Shown here: piece after piece, positions 32,140 to 44,279 of the stretch | Layout: each line of letters begins with the position of its first letter | How positions within the stretch are numbered: position 1 is the stretch's first letter | NCBI GenBank assembly: GCA_019095985.1 | Contig: CM032669.1 | Span: 9,998,270 to 10,062,269, forward strand | From: Streblospio benedicti | Lineage: Eukaryota > Annelida > Polychaeta > Spionida > Spionidae | Reading direction: 5' to 3' | DNA: 64,000 nt | Program-made: the position numbers and the translations under genes | Notes under the pieces: generated by a model | Told to the model about the DNA's origin: nothing | Database searches by the model: none | What the model saw: only the letters and a program-made list of their open reading frames with translations

Positions 32140-33420
32140 CTTGATCAATTGCTCAGATTTTTCAAAATTATTGTTAAATAAATGAAATACAAGGACAAGT
32201 TTTCATAGCTAGTTTATTTTGTTATAATTATTATATATAATAATACATATGACGGTAAACCAATCAATTAATGATAACTCTGAAGTTCCAGTGTAGCTGT
32301 TTTACCCTCTGTGCCTCTGATGCAGCAGGAGTATAGGCATTACACGTCTGTGACTTCTCTTTGTCTTGTTGTGTTACTCTATCTTAGGTTATGCTCATGC
32401 ACCGTTGATCAGATCACAAGGCCCAAAAGTGGCTCCCTCCCTCCTGACCCAGGGGTCAGTATAGGTTGTGAAAGTCCTCCCCGAGGAGGCAAGCACTGTC
32501 TGTGAATGGTTCTAGTAACGAGGTCATGGTCAGTGTAGGACTATCCTATAGGCCATACAGGGCCGACACACACCAGGAACCTGTAAATGACGTCACTGTC
32601 GCCTGATCAACCAGTGGGGGTGGGTGTAGCCGAGGCCATGCCTGCGTGAACAAAATTCTAGTATGTTCTACCCTGCACACGGATATCCTGTGACATCTAT
32701 GGGCCACTCTGTAGGGATATCCTGGTCAGAGAGGTGTAACCAGAAGGTAGATAAATAAGGGACCTCTCCCAGAGGAGAAGGTTGTCCACCCTAAACTGCT
32801 CAGCACGGTGAGTAGACTCGAAATGCCACTAGTTGGCAAGAAGGTCATGATACTGTATTGTACCATGCCTGACTACTATACGAGCCTAGGGAGCAACACC
32901 AAACTTACTCTAGTGCATTAGAAGGGAAATCCCTAATCCTAACTGGTGCAATGCTATTAGTACAAAGATACCTATTCTAGTGAGCTCTTTAAGAGAGCCA
33001 GTGCCTAAATTATATGGGATTTTTATCACATTAGTCCCCCGACTTATGTAACTTCCGTGTGAAGTCCGTGTTAATATGTGGCACCATACATTTTCTGAAT
33101 ATTATTGACCTATTGATTTAAAAAGATGGTTGCCATTTTTGCCTCTTTGTCAGTTTTCACTTTCCAAGTTTGTCCGCTTGTACGGGACTAGCTTAGTCAA
33201 TGGAAACTTAACCCACACAATAATGTGTCCTATGAATCCTGTGAATCCTCCATCAGAAGCTGCTCCCTCGAGTGACTCCCATCAGAGGCAGAATCCAAGG
33301 CTGGGTTCTATGTCACCATACCTATGCAAGAATGCAAGAATTAAAGACATTTCCACATACATTACACACACGAGCAGATAAAACGGAAGAGACACACCAC
33401 AATACTGCTCACTAGTCAAA
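32140..33420. other. Non-coding DNA, less AT-rich from 32400 to 32850
   Basis: There is no supported gene. A plus-strand frame at 32311-32505 has a hydrophobic segment (LCLVVLLYLRLCSC) that could mimic a signal peptide but no splice context or homology I recognise. Confidence 0.35.
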
Positions 33421-33521
33421 GCCAGTGGTGGATTTGCCAACATCTGGAGCACCCATCTGTCTTCGGACACGTACCACCCGAAGGTGCAGTAGAATGCGCC
33501 CATCAAATGATATCAAATGCC

Positions 33522-33717
33522 AATCCGAGTAGACAAAGAGGCAATCCAACTGTTCATTCCTTCGCAGTAAAGTGCTGAGTCTCTCCAGTATAGATTTCTC
33601 AGGTGACAAGGGAGAAAACCAGCGAACCAAATTCGAGCTACGTCCACCAGTCAAAAAACGGAATACTGTACTAGCTGAGATGCTGAAAAGCATTACAATA
33701 TCCGAACAACACCTCCT
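33522..33717 (+). other. Coding-like open segment, unidentified
   Basis: The plus frame translates as a charged, helix-prone sequence including FSGDKGENQRTKFELR and KRNTVLAEMLKSITISEQHL. It has an acceptor-like GAGTCTCTCCAG at 33577-33588 and a donor-like CTCAG/GTCACA near 33722. The opposite strand is also open. About 100 bases upstream, CAGTGGTGGATTTGCC (33423-33438) resembles a DNA-transposon terminus, so this could equally be the decayed interior of a transposon. Confidence 0.25.
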
Positions 33718-33745
33718 CTCAGGTCACACAATGTATTTTTTAAAT

Positions 33746-34000
33746 GTTGTCCACCTTCGAGAGAGTGTCATACCTGAGAGGGGGTGCCAGTGTTTTAATC
33801 ACACCCCCTCTCAGGAAAAAGAATGGTTTTGGAATAGTTGTTCACTTTAGAATGGGTGTCATGCCTGAGAGAGGGTGCCAGTGTTTTTAACAATCACCTT
33901 CTTATGTAAGAGAATAGTTTTGAAACTGTTGTCCACCTTAGTGAGAGTGCCATGCATGAGAGGGGGTGCCAGTGTCGTAAATACTCCCGCCCACCCCTCC
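33746..34000 (+). repeat. Tandem repeat, 3 units of exactly 91 bp
   Basis: GTTGTCCACCTT-type unit starts lie at 33746, 33837 and 33928. Each unit includes GAGAGGGGGTGCCAGTGT or a close variant. Units have diverged by scattered substitutions without length change in the first two periods. Confidence 0.9.
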
Positions 34001-35700
34001 TGTAGATAGTTTCAAAAGAAAGTATATAAGAGGCAAGCTCACTAAATTTTGCCCATTTTGATTTTATCCTTTTTGATAGGCTCATGACCATACTTATTAT
34101 GTACACAAATGAGGAATAACATGTGGGCTAGTTTTAGAATTTTAGTTTTCTTAGAAAATATTTTACACGCGATTTTGTGAGCAGAAAAGCACAAAGTTTA
34201 GGTATATATATTAAAAGTTCGTGAAAACATACGTATTTTAAAGAAAATGTATCTTCACCTCATGATAATTAGAGGTTTGTCTAGGTAACACCAGCCTTCA
34301 AAGTTCTAAATTTGATATCTTCAAAAACTATAAAGTACTTTTCATCTTGATATGGGTGATAATACGAGATATTGGCAGTGACCTACATTCGCCATTCAAG
34401 TTTAATTAAATGACTTTTCGTTGACATCAAAAATGGAAAAAAGGGTGGGGCGACTTAGATAAATGTTAGTAGATGAAGCCTCATTTTATTTTAAATAGGT
34501 ATGGTGTCTCTAACGTTCTATTTATATACCTAAATATTTTTTCTGAGCATTTTTATCAAATAAATACACTATTTGTTTTTGTAAAAAAAAGATATACATT
34601 ACTGAGTAGTTTAGAAGTCACCCACTACTAGTGTATGTGGTGTGTATATAAGTATCTTAAACATACCTTGAGTAAATGGGAATGGTCAAAATGAAGTGAG
34701 CTATCCGCTTAATATGATATTATCCAAGGGAATGTATTACTACTGTATTGTTATGCATATTGTTTCCACTATTTGATACAGGCTTTGTTTGAATTTTGAT
34801 AGTATGAAAGTGTAGGAGTCCATGTCTACACCACGGTAACATAATGCTAATACCTTTAGGAATACCAAAAGATGCTTGAAAATATTATGATATGCTACAG
34901 GTGCTGTTTGCAAAACATTATCATTAAACGTGTTCCCTATTTGACTGCTATAAATACTACTAGTAAAAGTCTTAAAAAGACATATATCTTAACATCATCA
35001 GAACATTTGTGATCCTTATCCAGGATATCTCAGAAATGGGGTCCATGTATAATATTGTACACTCAAAAGTGAGCCCCCTGAGACACAGTGGATCCAGGAA
35101 CTATGAAAGTTCTGACCGGAAGAACTGTATGTCAAATCTCATTATGTACATAAGTAATGAGTTAACCCCTACTTATCCAATTAGATACATTGTTCTGTGT
35201 CTTATATGCGCTATGTTGGTACTAGGAATATTACAAATGCTAATTTGAATGATGAGCTCTAAGCTTAGATACTATACTTTATGTTCCACATTGAGTGGAT
35301 GAATCACATATTAAAATGTCATTAGATATCAGTGTCTGAGTGTTTGTGAGTCACCACTTCTAACAAAATCATCAACATCATAGTCCCAAGATCTACAGAC
35401 AGCTTCCCCTGTATGCTCCCGATGGAGTTGTGAAAGTATATGAGTGTGCCATAATAGATCTGGTGTTAATGCTGCTCAATTGGTTCAAGCAGCCTAGAGA
35501 CTGAAATATTTGCAAAAACTAACACATTAAATTGATACATAGATATTATTGAACTTGGGTGCACCGGCTGCCGGCCGAACCTATGTAAGCCCTATCGACT
35601 TTGAGAATGAATCCTCTTAAGTCAGTGATATATATTAGAGAAATAATATGGTCTAAAAGCAATAATTAACATTGAAATCAGTACTATTTGTAGCCAAGTT
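34001..35700. other. AT-rich non-coding DNA, 1.7 kb
   Basis: I see no gene or recognised repeat. Confidence 0.45.
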
Positions 35701-35704
35701 AGAG

Positions 35705-35823
35705 TATGAATGCGGGCCCAATTTACGGGCCTATGTTACTTTCACAGGGACGAATTTATGGGAGGAAATTACTGTTTTGGCCGATATTAACTTGGTCCGA
35801 AAATACAGTGGGCCGAAATTACC
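35705..35823 (-). repeat. TTTCGGCCCA repeat, copy 2 (inverted)
   Basis: TGGGCCGAAATTACC at 35809-35823 is the exact reverse complement of 30643-30657, and neighbouring ACTTGGTCCGAAAA also matches copy 1 inverted. Confidence 0.5.
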
Positions 35824-36239
35824 TTCAAAATATCCTTTCATGTTATTCTGGTGTAGTAAAATTATTATTAAGCAAGACTTCAATACTGATTTAGGTCATT
35901 ATTTGTTTATGAAATGTATTTTTTTATTTGTCAACTACAATGGAGATATTTTGAACAAAATCTAAAATTAAGAACATGTAAAATAATAATGTAAGTAGTG
36001 CCTTCGGAAGATATCACAAAATAGATGTAAGGTAAAAGTAAAGCTACAACATTTAAAAAAGCAAGGCATTAAATTTTGAGACTTATGAAATGGGTTTTTT
36101 TTAAAAACCCACCCATTGTCACAACCTCACACATGTATAATGAAAGCCCCCCATCACACACGCTGTAGCCTATTACACAACATCCATTAAAAGAGAAGAC
36201 CATAAAATGTAATGCAAATTCAATCTGTATAGCATTGGT
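35824..36239. other. AT-rich non-coding DNA
   Basis: I see no gene. Confidence 0.4.
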
Positions 36240-36360
36240 ATAGGGCATGCTTTCTCCAAGTCCACTACACCACATAACCGGGACTTGAACCGTGCATCAC
36301 TGTTGGGCACTCATTCACCAAGCACTTAAAGCACCATACCATGTAATATTCGCTGCAGAC
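36240..36360 (-). mobile_element. Possible tRNA-derived SINE remnant
   Basis: On the minus strand GGTTCAAGTCC (36291-36281) is a perfect B box. The upstream half of a tRNA is not clear, so this is a remnant at best. Confidence 0.35.
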
Positions 36361-38999
36361 CCGCAGCTATAGTACACGTGAGTATGAGCAACTAGTACAG
36401 CTCAATAAGAGTGTCTCAGCCATCTCCTTACACTGTCTGATCGATACAAATCTGCAGCCCGACAGCATTGGACTGCGATAATGCTGATTGTACCATGATA
36501 CGAACAGCGATGGATTAATGATGCGGCCGCAGGGATTATGTGGGGGTGTTGATGGTTCTATTAACAAGCATCGAGGGCATGTTGCAATCACTGTTACACA
36601 GCACGCCCCAAATAGTACTTACATCAGCTGCTGGGCTATGTATGAGGTGATTTTTGTATTGCATTCTTTGAACCACTGTCTTCTTATGGTCAGTGAGATT
36701 CAAGATGATGATCAGTTTTGAGTGAATTTGCTGATTTTTGGTTTGTGATCCTTGAAAATAGTGCACACTTGCTCATTGTATGGGCAACGTTTAAGAAACT
36801 ATAGTAGTGTTGTTACTTTTAAAATCCCAACATTTTAAGGCATAGGCCTACTTGTATTTAACTTAACGTGTATTTGGGAATTTAGGGGTATGAGATTTGA
36901 ACACCTGACCTTCGACTTGACCCTTAAGTGACCGTTGATATACACACGATAGGACAAGATAATTAATTCACCGTGTCTCCAATGAAGACAATTCTATGAA
37001 ATATTCAAAGCTGCTATAAGTATTAACACACCATTTTATAAAGTATCTCGATATCCGAAAACTAGTACAATTGCAGTATTCTACACGAAACCATTCCTTC
37101 TACTCGCATTTATTGCTAGCCTCGAGGTAACAAGTTGGACAACCACATTTCCCTGTGTAAGCCCCTGGGACTGCGGCTGTCAGAAGAAGCTTTGCAGATA
37201 ACAAAACAAGAAGCATTTGTAATGACAGGACCAGAGGCAAGTGTATGCAATAAGTTGCCTCCATGTACTACTACATGGATAGTTTTTGTTTGCTTTTAAG
37301 TGTTCTTTCTTGGTTGGGAAACGATTGCCTATCACGTTTGATGATTGATGATAATGGTCGCTTATAGACGGCCATGTTGACTGCATTGGTGGCAAGTTTA
37401 TATCAGTGTGATTAAAAAAACACCTCTGCTCTCTACCAGGCATTGTATTGCCAGTAAGTTTCTGTGTCAAAAGCAACAACAGATTTTTTTTTCAATAATA
37501 GATACCCATGTGTAGGGCGGTTTATTACGTAGATTATGATGTCCGTTGAGCATTGTATTTCTGTATCTATTAACTAATGTCTACCACTTATATTTCCATT
37601 TTTAAACTACCCACAAGGCAATGAGTCATGATGTTGTCACCGGATGCGTGTACGACGTCGGTTTTTCTTACACCCGGAAGCAACCGACTACCAAAGCCTA
37701 TATCGTCCTATTTCTTTTAAAGTCTCCCACCTACAATATTACATATGGCTATTATTCAGCCTAGTACATGAACCCCATGTCCCATGGCACTGCACCTCTG
37801 TTCCCTTCCACTCCCAGGACACAAACAAGGAGATTGGCAAGTGTAAGTGTCCAATTGACAGCTTGTATGGCGAGCTAACTGCATTTTAGACGTCTGCTTA
37901 CTGTTGAGTCGAGAGTCGTTCATCTCTCACATAGCACCGAAAATCATTTACAGGCATGGGACATAACAATATGAGTTCATATATAGTCTAATATAGTGCT
38001 GTAATCTATAATAGTCGTCCAATGGCTTTATTATATGTAATGTATGGGCTATGGTAAGAAGAACACTTATAAATCATCAAACATATTGCAATGAATACTT
38101 GTATGCATGTACTATAGAAATGTCAAATCATCAAACATTATTGCACGGGGCACGGAATATTCTCCTCCAGTACAGAAATGTCACATGTTCAGACGTGTTT
38201 ACCAGTTTTATAACAGCGTAAATGGACAATCCCCTCGATGGCATAACTCATGCAGCAAGACTTCATTTGTTGCAACAAAATAGCAGTTTTCACAGACACT
38301 TTGGGAGAAATCAAGCAAGGTCAATGAGGCTCCCAACGTAAGTACAAAGCCACTATTCACTCACTTTGAGCTAGCGTTGAAGCCGAGGGCCATTTCATTT
38401 GTGTTGATCATTTCATTTTGCCAGTGTACCGGTTGGTGGTCTTTGCGATAGAACAGGTAACGTCGGTAGCCCCTTAATCGGCGGTAATGCTTAGCACTTA
38501 AACCACTCATTCAATGAATGTACTGTACTAGCAGTCACAACATACCCGTATTTTAGCCCAATAGATTGACGGAACATTGATTTTATTCAGAATTGCATAT
38601 GAAGCTGTGAAATGGTTACTGGTTGGTGCCATGTTGTAATTTATATGTACTTCAATTTCATTTTTCTTTCCACTGTCCTTGAATACGATATGATAAGCTG
38701 AGAATCACCACAAATTAATAATCTTTCATGTTTTCAAAATATACTATATATACCATATAGAAACACGTATAGTACAACAAAAAACGCAGCAGCAGCGGCA
38801 ACAACAACAATAAAACCAACGGTTAAAAAAACAACGGCAAAAACAATGGCTATAAAACTAAACAAATAAACAAAAAAAGACTACAACATTCCTCCTTATT
38901 CGTTAAACGCTCTGCACGTACAACTACTGCAAGGTTTAACAACATGTCTTTTGTAACTTTTCTGGGATGTCAACTTACAACAAATTGAAATCTAAGAAG
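36361..38999. other. Non-coding DNA, 2.6 kb
   Basis: There is no supported gene. TAAT-rich words occur at 36478-36545 (GCGATAATGCTGATTG, GGATTAATGATGCGGCCGC) and an ACAACAACAA-type tract at 38790-38880. Confidence 0.4.
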
Positions 39000-39240
39000 A
39001 AAAAATGTCATGATTTCCAGAGAGAAAGTGGTGGCCGCGTGTAGATTGGTGCCAGTGTAACAGGTCTCATCTGGCGGGCTAAATTGTTAGTTATGTGTTC
39101 CTCGCCCAAAACACTCTCCATATTTATGGCCTAATCAAATCTCGCAGTGGTGTCACTTTTCACGAATTACACGTGATTCTGCGTTGGAGCGGGTAGCGAT
39201 CTCAGGTCTCAGAGCCCCAACACCAAATCAATATATAACG
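39000..39240. promoter_or_regulatory. Candidate conserved non-coding element
   Basis: Balanced composition with CCTAATCAAATC (homeodomain-like), GGTGTCAC followed by TTTTCAC (T-box-like half sites) and ATTACACGTGAT (E-box) within about 60 bases. No coding signal. Identity inferred from motif density only. Confidence 0.25.
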
Positions 39241-39939
39241 TGAACGCAAACGCCCTTTTTTGCAATGCTTTTTTTTTTAAATGTTTGTTGTGCACGTTTT
39301 TTCTTTGGTAATGGTTGTATTTTAGGAAGACTTACAAACATTAATGCAACATTAGATGAATTGCTGAAGAATTGTTGAAATTACAGCTTTTTGGTTTTTA
39401 TATGTGGGCCAATCAGCCACATATGAAATGAGGGTGTTTTGAAAGAATTTTGGACAACCCGATGAAGAAAGTGCTTTAAGTAGAGGTTCAAAATAATCAA
39501 AATATAAACCAATGTTAATGTGTTAACTAAAATAAACAAAAACAAACCCACATTCACACATTTACAAAACAAAACGCCACCCAATCTACCAACAATTCCC
39601 ACATACATGTATGCGACCAATACTCACTCAGATGGTTTTGAAAATATAAGAAAACAAAAGCCTTTCTAGGAAATACACGAGCATCTTGGATCCAGATGAA
39701 ATCTAACATTTTGGAAAAATGACAATATGAAATATTAAAGAAAGGACACATTTGTAATGTATGTTGGTGGGGGAGAATTCGCCATCAGTCACGAAGAAAT
39801 ACTCAAAGAATATAGCTCTGTCTGTCCCAGAGGGAGCAACTAACATTTGTTCTCATTGAGTAATTCTTAGTAAAACAACATGGACCTCAATACATGCAAA
39901 CAGCATACATCCACAGCAGTTATAAGGCACATCCGAAAG
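39241..39939. other. Non-coding DNA
   Basis: There is no supported gene. One T9-T10 run lies near 39271. Confidence 0.4.
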
Positions 39940-40005
39940 CAATGAATGGTTGCACCCCCCCCCCCACACTTTTTTTTTAACCAAAACATGGATCTGTTAG
40001 TTGTA
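39940..40005 (+). repeat. Dispersed repeat R1, 3' fragment
   Basis: A C12 run, then TTTTTTTTTAACCAAAACAT and ATGGATCTGTTAGT, a diverged R1 right end. Confidence 0.4.
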
Positions 40006-40419
40006 ATTCAGAATAAAGTTGCTTTCCATAGTTATTACTTATATCTAATCTCACACTGAAGCCTATAGAATTTCTTATAATTCTACTTCTAAAGTATCAT
40101 TAATTGTAGGATGATATTAATGACATCTCTAGACATGGTTATATTGTATTTATGATATACATTTTGAACAGTCCTTATAGGAACTACAATAACACAAAAT
40201 ACATCACACACAACAGAAAACTAGAGGAATCGGGTTGAACAATCAAAACATGACACACTATAAATCATGGTGTTCTGTATATGGTGTTCTATAAAAGCCA
40301 TATCCCAAGCACTAAAAACAGTAAAAAAAATGATGGAGCTGTTGTCTTTGTGTCTTGTTGACACAAACCAACCAATGCCATCCTTTTGTCCGCCAATGAC
40401 AGAAGCTGTTACAGCACCA
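40006..40419. other. Non-coding DNA with a possible minus-strand exon
   Basis: A 69-codon minus-strand frame (40430-40221) contains GQKDGIGWFVSTRHKDNSS, which is not low-complexity, but no family or splice pair is clear. It begins beside the promoter-like motifs at 40432-40484. Confidence 0.2.
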
Positions 40420-40490
40420 ATCATCCACAATATGGCGACGCACTGTGATTTATTGGATTAGAGTCAGAAATTTGCGCATGCGCACCAAAT
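40360..40490. promoter_or_regulatory. Promoter-like cluster: NRF-1 palindrome, YY1, CCAAT
   Basis: TGCGCATGCGCA at 40473-40484 is a perfect NRF-1 palindrome. ATATGGCGAC (YY1 core ATGGCG at 40432-40437) and two CCAAT motifs (near 40370 and 40417) lie within 120 bases upstream. This combination is typical of TATA-less housekeeping promoters. No downstream gene is recognised in either direction. Confidence 0.45.
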
Positions 40491-40666
40491 CAAATAACAC
40501 ACCACCACGAAATTGTGACATCTTCTAACCTTGCACCCCGTGGCTTTGGCACATTTCTAGACCGTTCTTTCTATTTCGGCAATACGAGCTGTGGTATTTG
40601 AATGAGAGTCTTGGTAACATGAATGCCAATAATAACTTTGAAAGCGCCCCAAATTACCTCCTTAGA

Positions 40667-40674
40667 TATAAAAG
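40667..40674 (+). promoter_or_regulatory. TATA-box-like TATAAAAG
   Basis: TATAAAAG followed about 25-35 bases later by CTCCATCCCTACTACACT. It is a plausible core promoter but no gene follows; chance occurrence is possible. Confidence 0.2.
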
Positions 40675-40879
40675 TGGCCATCTCCATCCCTACTACACTG
40701 GCAGCATACTTGCTTTCATTTTTAGCAGGCTATTTAGTTTATGACGCTCGATTTAAAGTATTATACTGCACATGTTGTTACTGATATCGCTATAGTGACA
40801 TATCCTATTGATTCAGACCTATAACTTATTTTGAATTGCAGATAAATGTTACATATGCTATACGACCAAGGGCATCATT

Positions 40880-40975
40880 TCTGAAACTTTTCCCAGTGCA
40901 CACGTGACGTCAATTTGCTGTATTCGGTCACGGACCTCTTTAATACGCCTTTGCGTAAAGGCCACGTGATACGAA
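40880..40975. promoter_or_regulatory. E-box / CRE / C-EBP motif cluster
   Basis: CACGTG (40901-40906) overlaps a perfect CRE TGACGTCA (40905-40912). A second CACGTG lies at 40963-40968, and the palindrome CCTTTGCGTAAAGG, containing a C/EBP-type TTGCGTAA, just before it. Four strong bZIP/bHLH sites in 70 bases are unlikely in AT-rich DNA. Confidence 0.4.
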
Positions 40976-41869
40976 GAAGTACCCACTTCTTTGGTCTGGA
41001 TGTATTGTATAATGAGTGCCATTGGGAGCTCTCAAATCCTTCAAATAAATGCGATTTGCGATGTTTTAAGTATGCTTGTGCTTGTTTCTAATGCGCCCAC
41101 ATTGCTGTAAGTCCATCCCACACACCCAGGTGCTCTGTTAACGGTGCATTTAGTATTTTTGTTTGTTTCCTTCATATTTGGCTGTGATTATTAATGGTGT
41201 TGAATTTAGAATAAAACATTAGTTTGAATCCCACAAAGCTTTTTGTTACAACACAACAAGGAATGAAACAAATGACTATCACTTTTAAATATGTAGTGCA
41301 AATAAATACATACATCGTTGTGAACTTATTTTAAGAAACATTAGACATACACTTGAAAGCTTTCATTTGTTATATCACCTTTGAAGTTGAATATCGCAAT
41401 CCGTTTTAAACATTTCCACAATATCTATGTCCTACATTAGAAAAAAACATTATCGTGAAACAAAATACGAATTCTGCCATGTATTTAATCAAAACATTGT
41501 TTTATAGCAAGACAATAGAATTGGAATGTAAAGAACCTCCGAAGCCTCGAAACGTCTTCAATAATGAGTAGGCTTACATGCATTTAACATAAGAGTATAC
41601 GCTATAATTTCCCCAAATTGAAATAACAGATAAAAGCCTGTTCAAAATATATTCTATTCTCAGTGCTGTGTAACACCATGTAAACATTTCATTCCACGCG
41701 CAACAGCATTTTTTGGAATTTTAACAGTAAAGCATAATTATCTTGGTGAAAATAAAACACTTAGCAAGAGTGCATTACATACATCACTTGATATTGTGCA
41801 TAGAAAAGATGTAATCCAAGAGACAAATTCAATTTAGCCGTGGGTTATAAGAAAGCCGTGTAACGACAC
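40976..41869. other. AT-rich non-coding DNA
   Basis: I see no gene. Confidence 0.4.
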
Positions 41870-42085
41870 ATTATTTCCTTGCCATATCTATAAGCAATGG
41901 GCAGATCCATCACAGAACTGTAGCGTTCGGATCACATTATTAATTACTGTGTCAACTCTAGCACTACTTTTTTTTTTCAATCTGCTCATTTTTTTCACTT
42001 AACAAGATACTTTCTCTCCGCTATTGGGACATTGTGTCGGCCTGTAAGTGGAGCTTATCTGTCATGTTGGCACTGTAATTAGTAT
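41870..42085. promoter_or_regulatory. Candidate conserved non-coding element
   Basis: CACATTATTAATTACTGTGT (around 41934-41952) is a dense homeodomain site, within balanced sequence that lacks repeats. Identity inferred. Confidence 0.2.
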
Positions 42086-44279
42086 TTTGTGATCCAGATA
42101 TCAAATGTGTCAACCAAGGTTTGGTGGAATCCTTTGCAACACCAGATGCTCTGTGCATTTTGCATTTTAAACTTACATTTTATACATGTAAGTAAAATGA
42201 TAGAAATGACGTTTTTGAATCAGGTACCCAACTTTCCAATGAGTATGCTGTACATAGTACTACAATTACTATACTGGCATATACATGTACATACAAAAAT
42301 GTGACCAAAATGAAAAAAAAACTCTTCTCAACTCAAGCAATACCTTTCAGCACTCTCAGCAGTGTGCAATATGCGTAGCTCTGCACACTAACACTATGCA
42401 TAAGTACCTGGGAATTATATAATTCCATATGCATTAGCCTTCATTAGTGACCTGGCAGAACAAAGCCATGGGGATATCTGGCCGTACTAAATATTTGATA
42501 CATGTTTGACAGCATGACCCGCCTTCTTGCTACCTGCCACGTGAAACCCGCTTACGATAGTTGCCATTTCCATAAATTGCAATTTGTAAAAAAGAATTGC
42601 ATTAGGAGGCACATTGTAATATTTGTGATTGCAGCATCATATGGTCAGATATTAAAGTGGAACATTAACAAGACTAATTAAATCTATCTACACAAAAGCA
42701 GCCAGTCAGCCAGCCAACCAGCCAGGCTGTCTCTTGAAGGATGTTTTATTTAGGACAAGAATGGTCTTGTTATAGAGGTGATCTTTATTGGAGGTTCTAC
42801 TCTATTGTGTTTGATCTTGGTGATGCTACAAGTTGTGCTGTAGTGGGTATTATTTACATGTAATTGTCATTGTTTTGCATGAGCCTTGGTGGTGTGAGGT
42901 CCTTAGCGTGCCACTGTGGCATAGTTCAGCAAGTTTAAAACGCAACTAAATGATGATTCAGCAGTCAACATGATACAGGATTAGCTGTTTTCTTTCTATG
43001 ATGGCGAGAGGTAGAAATAAATATGCAGTTCAGGCGTTTGTGAAGTGATAGAAGAGGTAAAAAAGTGGACATGCTTTAATATTTGTAAATGAACAACGAA
43101 TATTCGATCATGTAGTAATTTTAGCATATTGCTGACTACGTTTTGGAGAAGTTTTTTTTTATCATCAACATTTCTCCTTCAATAGATTACAAGCAGCCAA
43201 GCGAACATTCGGTCGTCACATCACTTTGTCGTGTACTAAAAATGACACCGTGGACAAGCCATTGACACTTTTCGCACAATTCCAATTGATACATCGGCCA
43301 ATGCAATCTGCTTTCTACAGCCATGCATAAATCACTCCCCTAGATAGCATGACAAAGCATTGTATTTTCCAAATCACCATCATCGCTTTTCATGAGCTTC
43401 CTCGCATGCAACATCCAAATTAGGGCAAGTATCTTTAGGCAATTTTTCAAACCTGCTATTATCAAGATCAGCATAGACACGTTTAGCCACATTGCCGCAC
43501 TACAATCGACAAATTATGGGGCAGAGCAATTCCCAGGCATCATCATCAGAGTTAGTGGACATGACTTTAATACTATACATGTATATATAAAATAAGATAG
43601 AAAGTTAAATGTGTTTTTTCATATCTATTCAGACTACTTATTTAGAAGCGTAAAGAATGATACTGGAGCTTTGGTAGAATTGATCTAATATCAAACCCAA
43701 GTGTAAGTCAGGCGTCAAGAAGTAGTCTTTAAAATCGTTTTAAATAATTTGCTTCATTGATTGGAGTAAAATGTTGCAAGCAAACAGTAACAGAGTTAGA
43801 TTAGGGCTCTTGTGAAAAAAGAAAGAAAGCAGCACTAGCTATAAAGTAAAAGAACCAAGGTCCAGAAATGAGCAACGCCATCTTGTGACGTGTCAGCACT
43901 AGCCGGTGCTCTAACAGGTGCTCCATCAGCAGACATATCAGATAATACAGCCCCATCAAAGGCTAATCTCGCGTAATATACGTAGATGAAAGCCAATATG
44001 GGTTGCTAGTTATAACGGTCAAACAAGCTACGCCTATATGGCTGTAATGTGGAGTATGGAGCACATGTTTTTCTATTCTTCTGTGACACTTTACAATCAA
44101 CTAGAACAGAGTCTACCATTACATATTTTATTACTGCAAGACACAAACGTACACTGTATGTAACCTGGACAAGATGCATTACTAATTTCCAAGGATAAGA
44201 TCTCCAGGAATAAAGAATTGTCTATTGGTTACCATTATTACGTATTTTATGAGACGTCAATCATTCCTATTCTGTAACA
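42086..44279. other. Non-coding DNA, 2.2 kb
   Basis: There is no supported gene. Near 42750-42810 AGGACAAGAATGGTCTTGTT and GGAGGTTCTACTCTATTG resemble an end of the TACAGTAGAACC family. Confidence 0.4.

Noticed and set aside
36870-36940. tRNA-like word GTTCAAATCTC on the minus strand
   Set aside because: No acceptor stem or A box with proper spacing; too weak to list.
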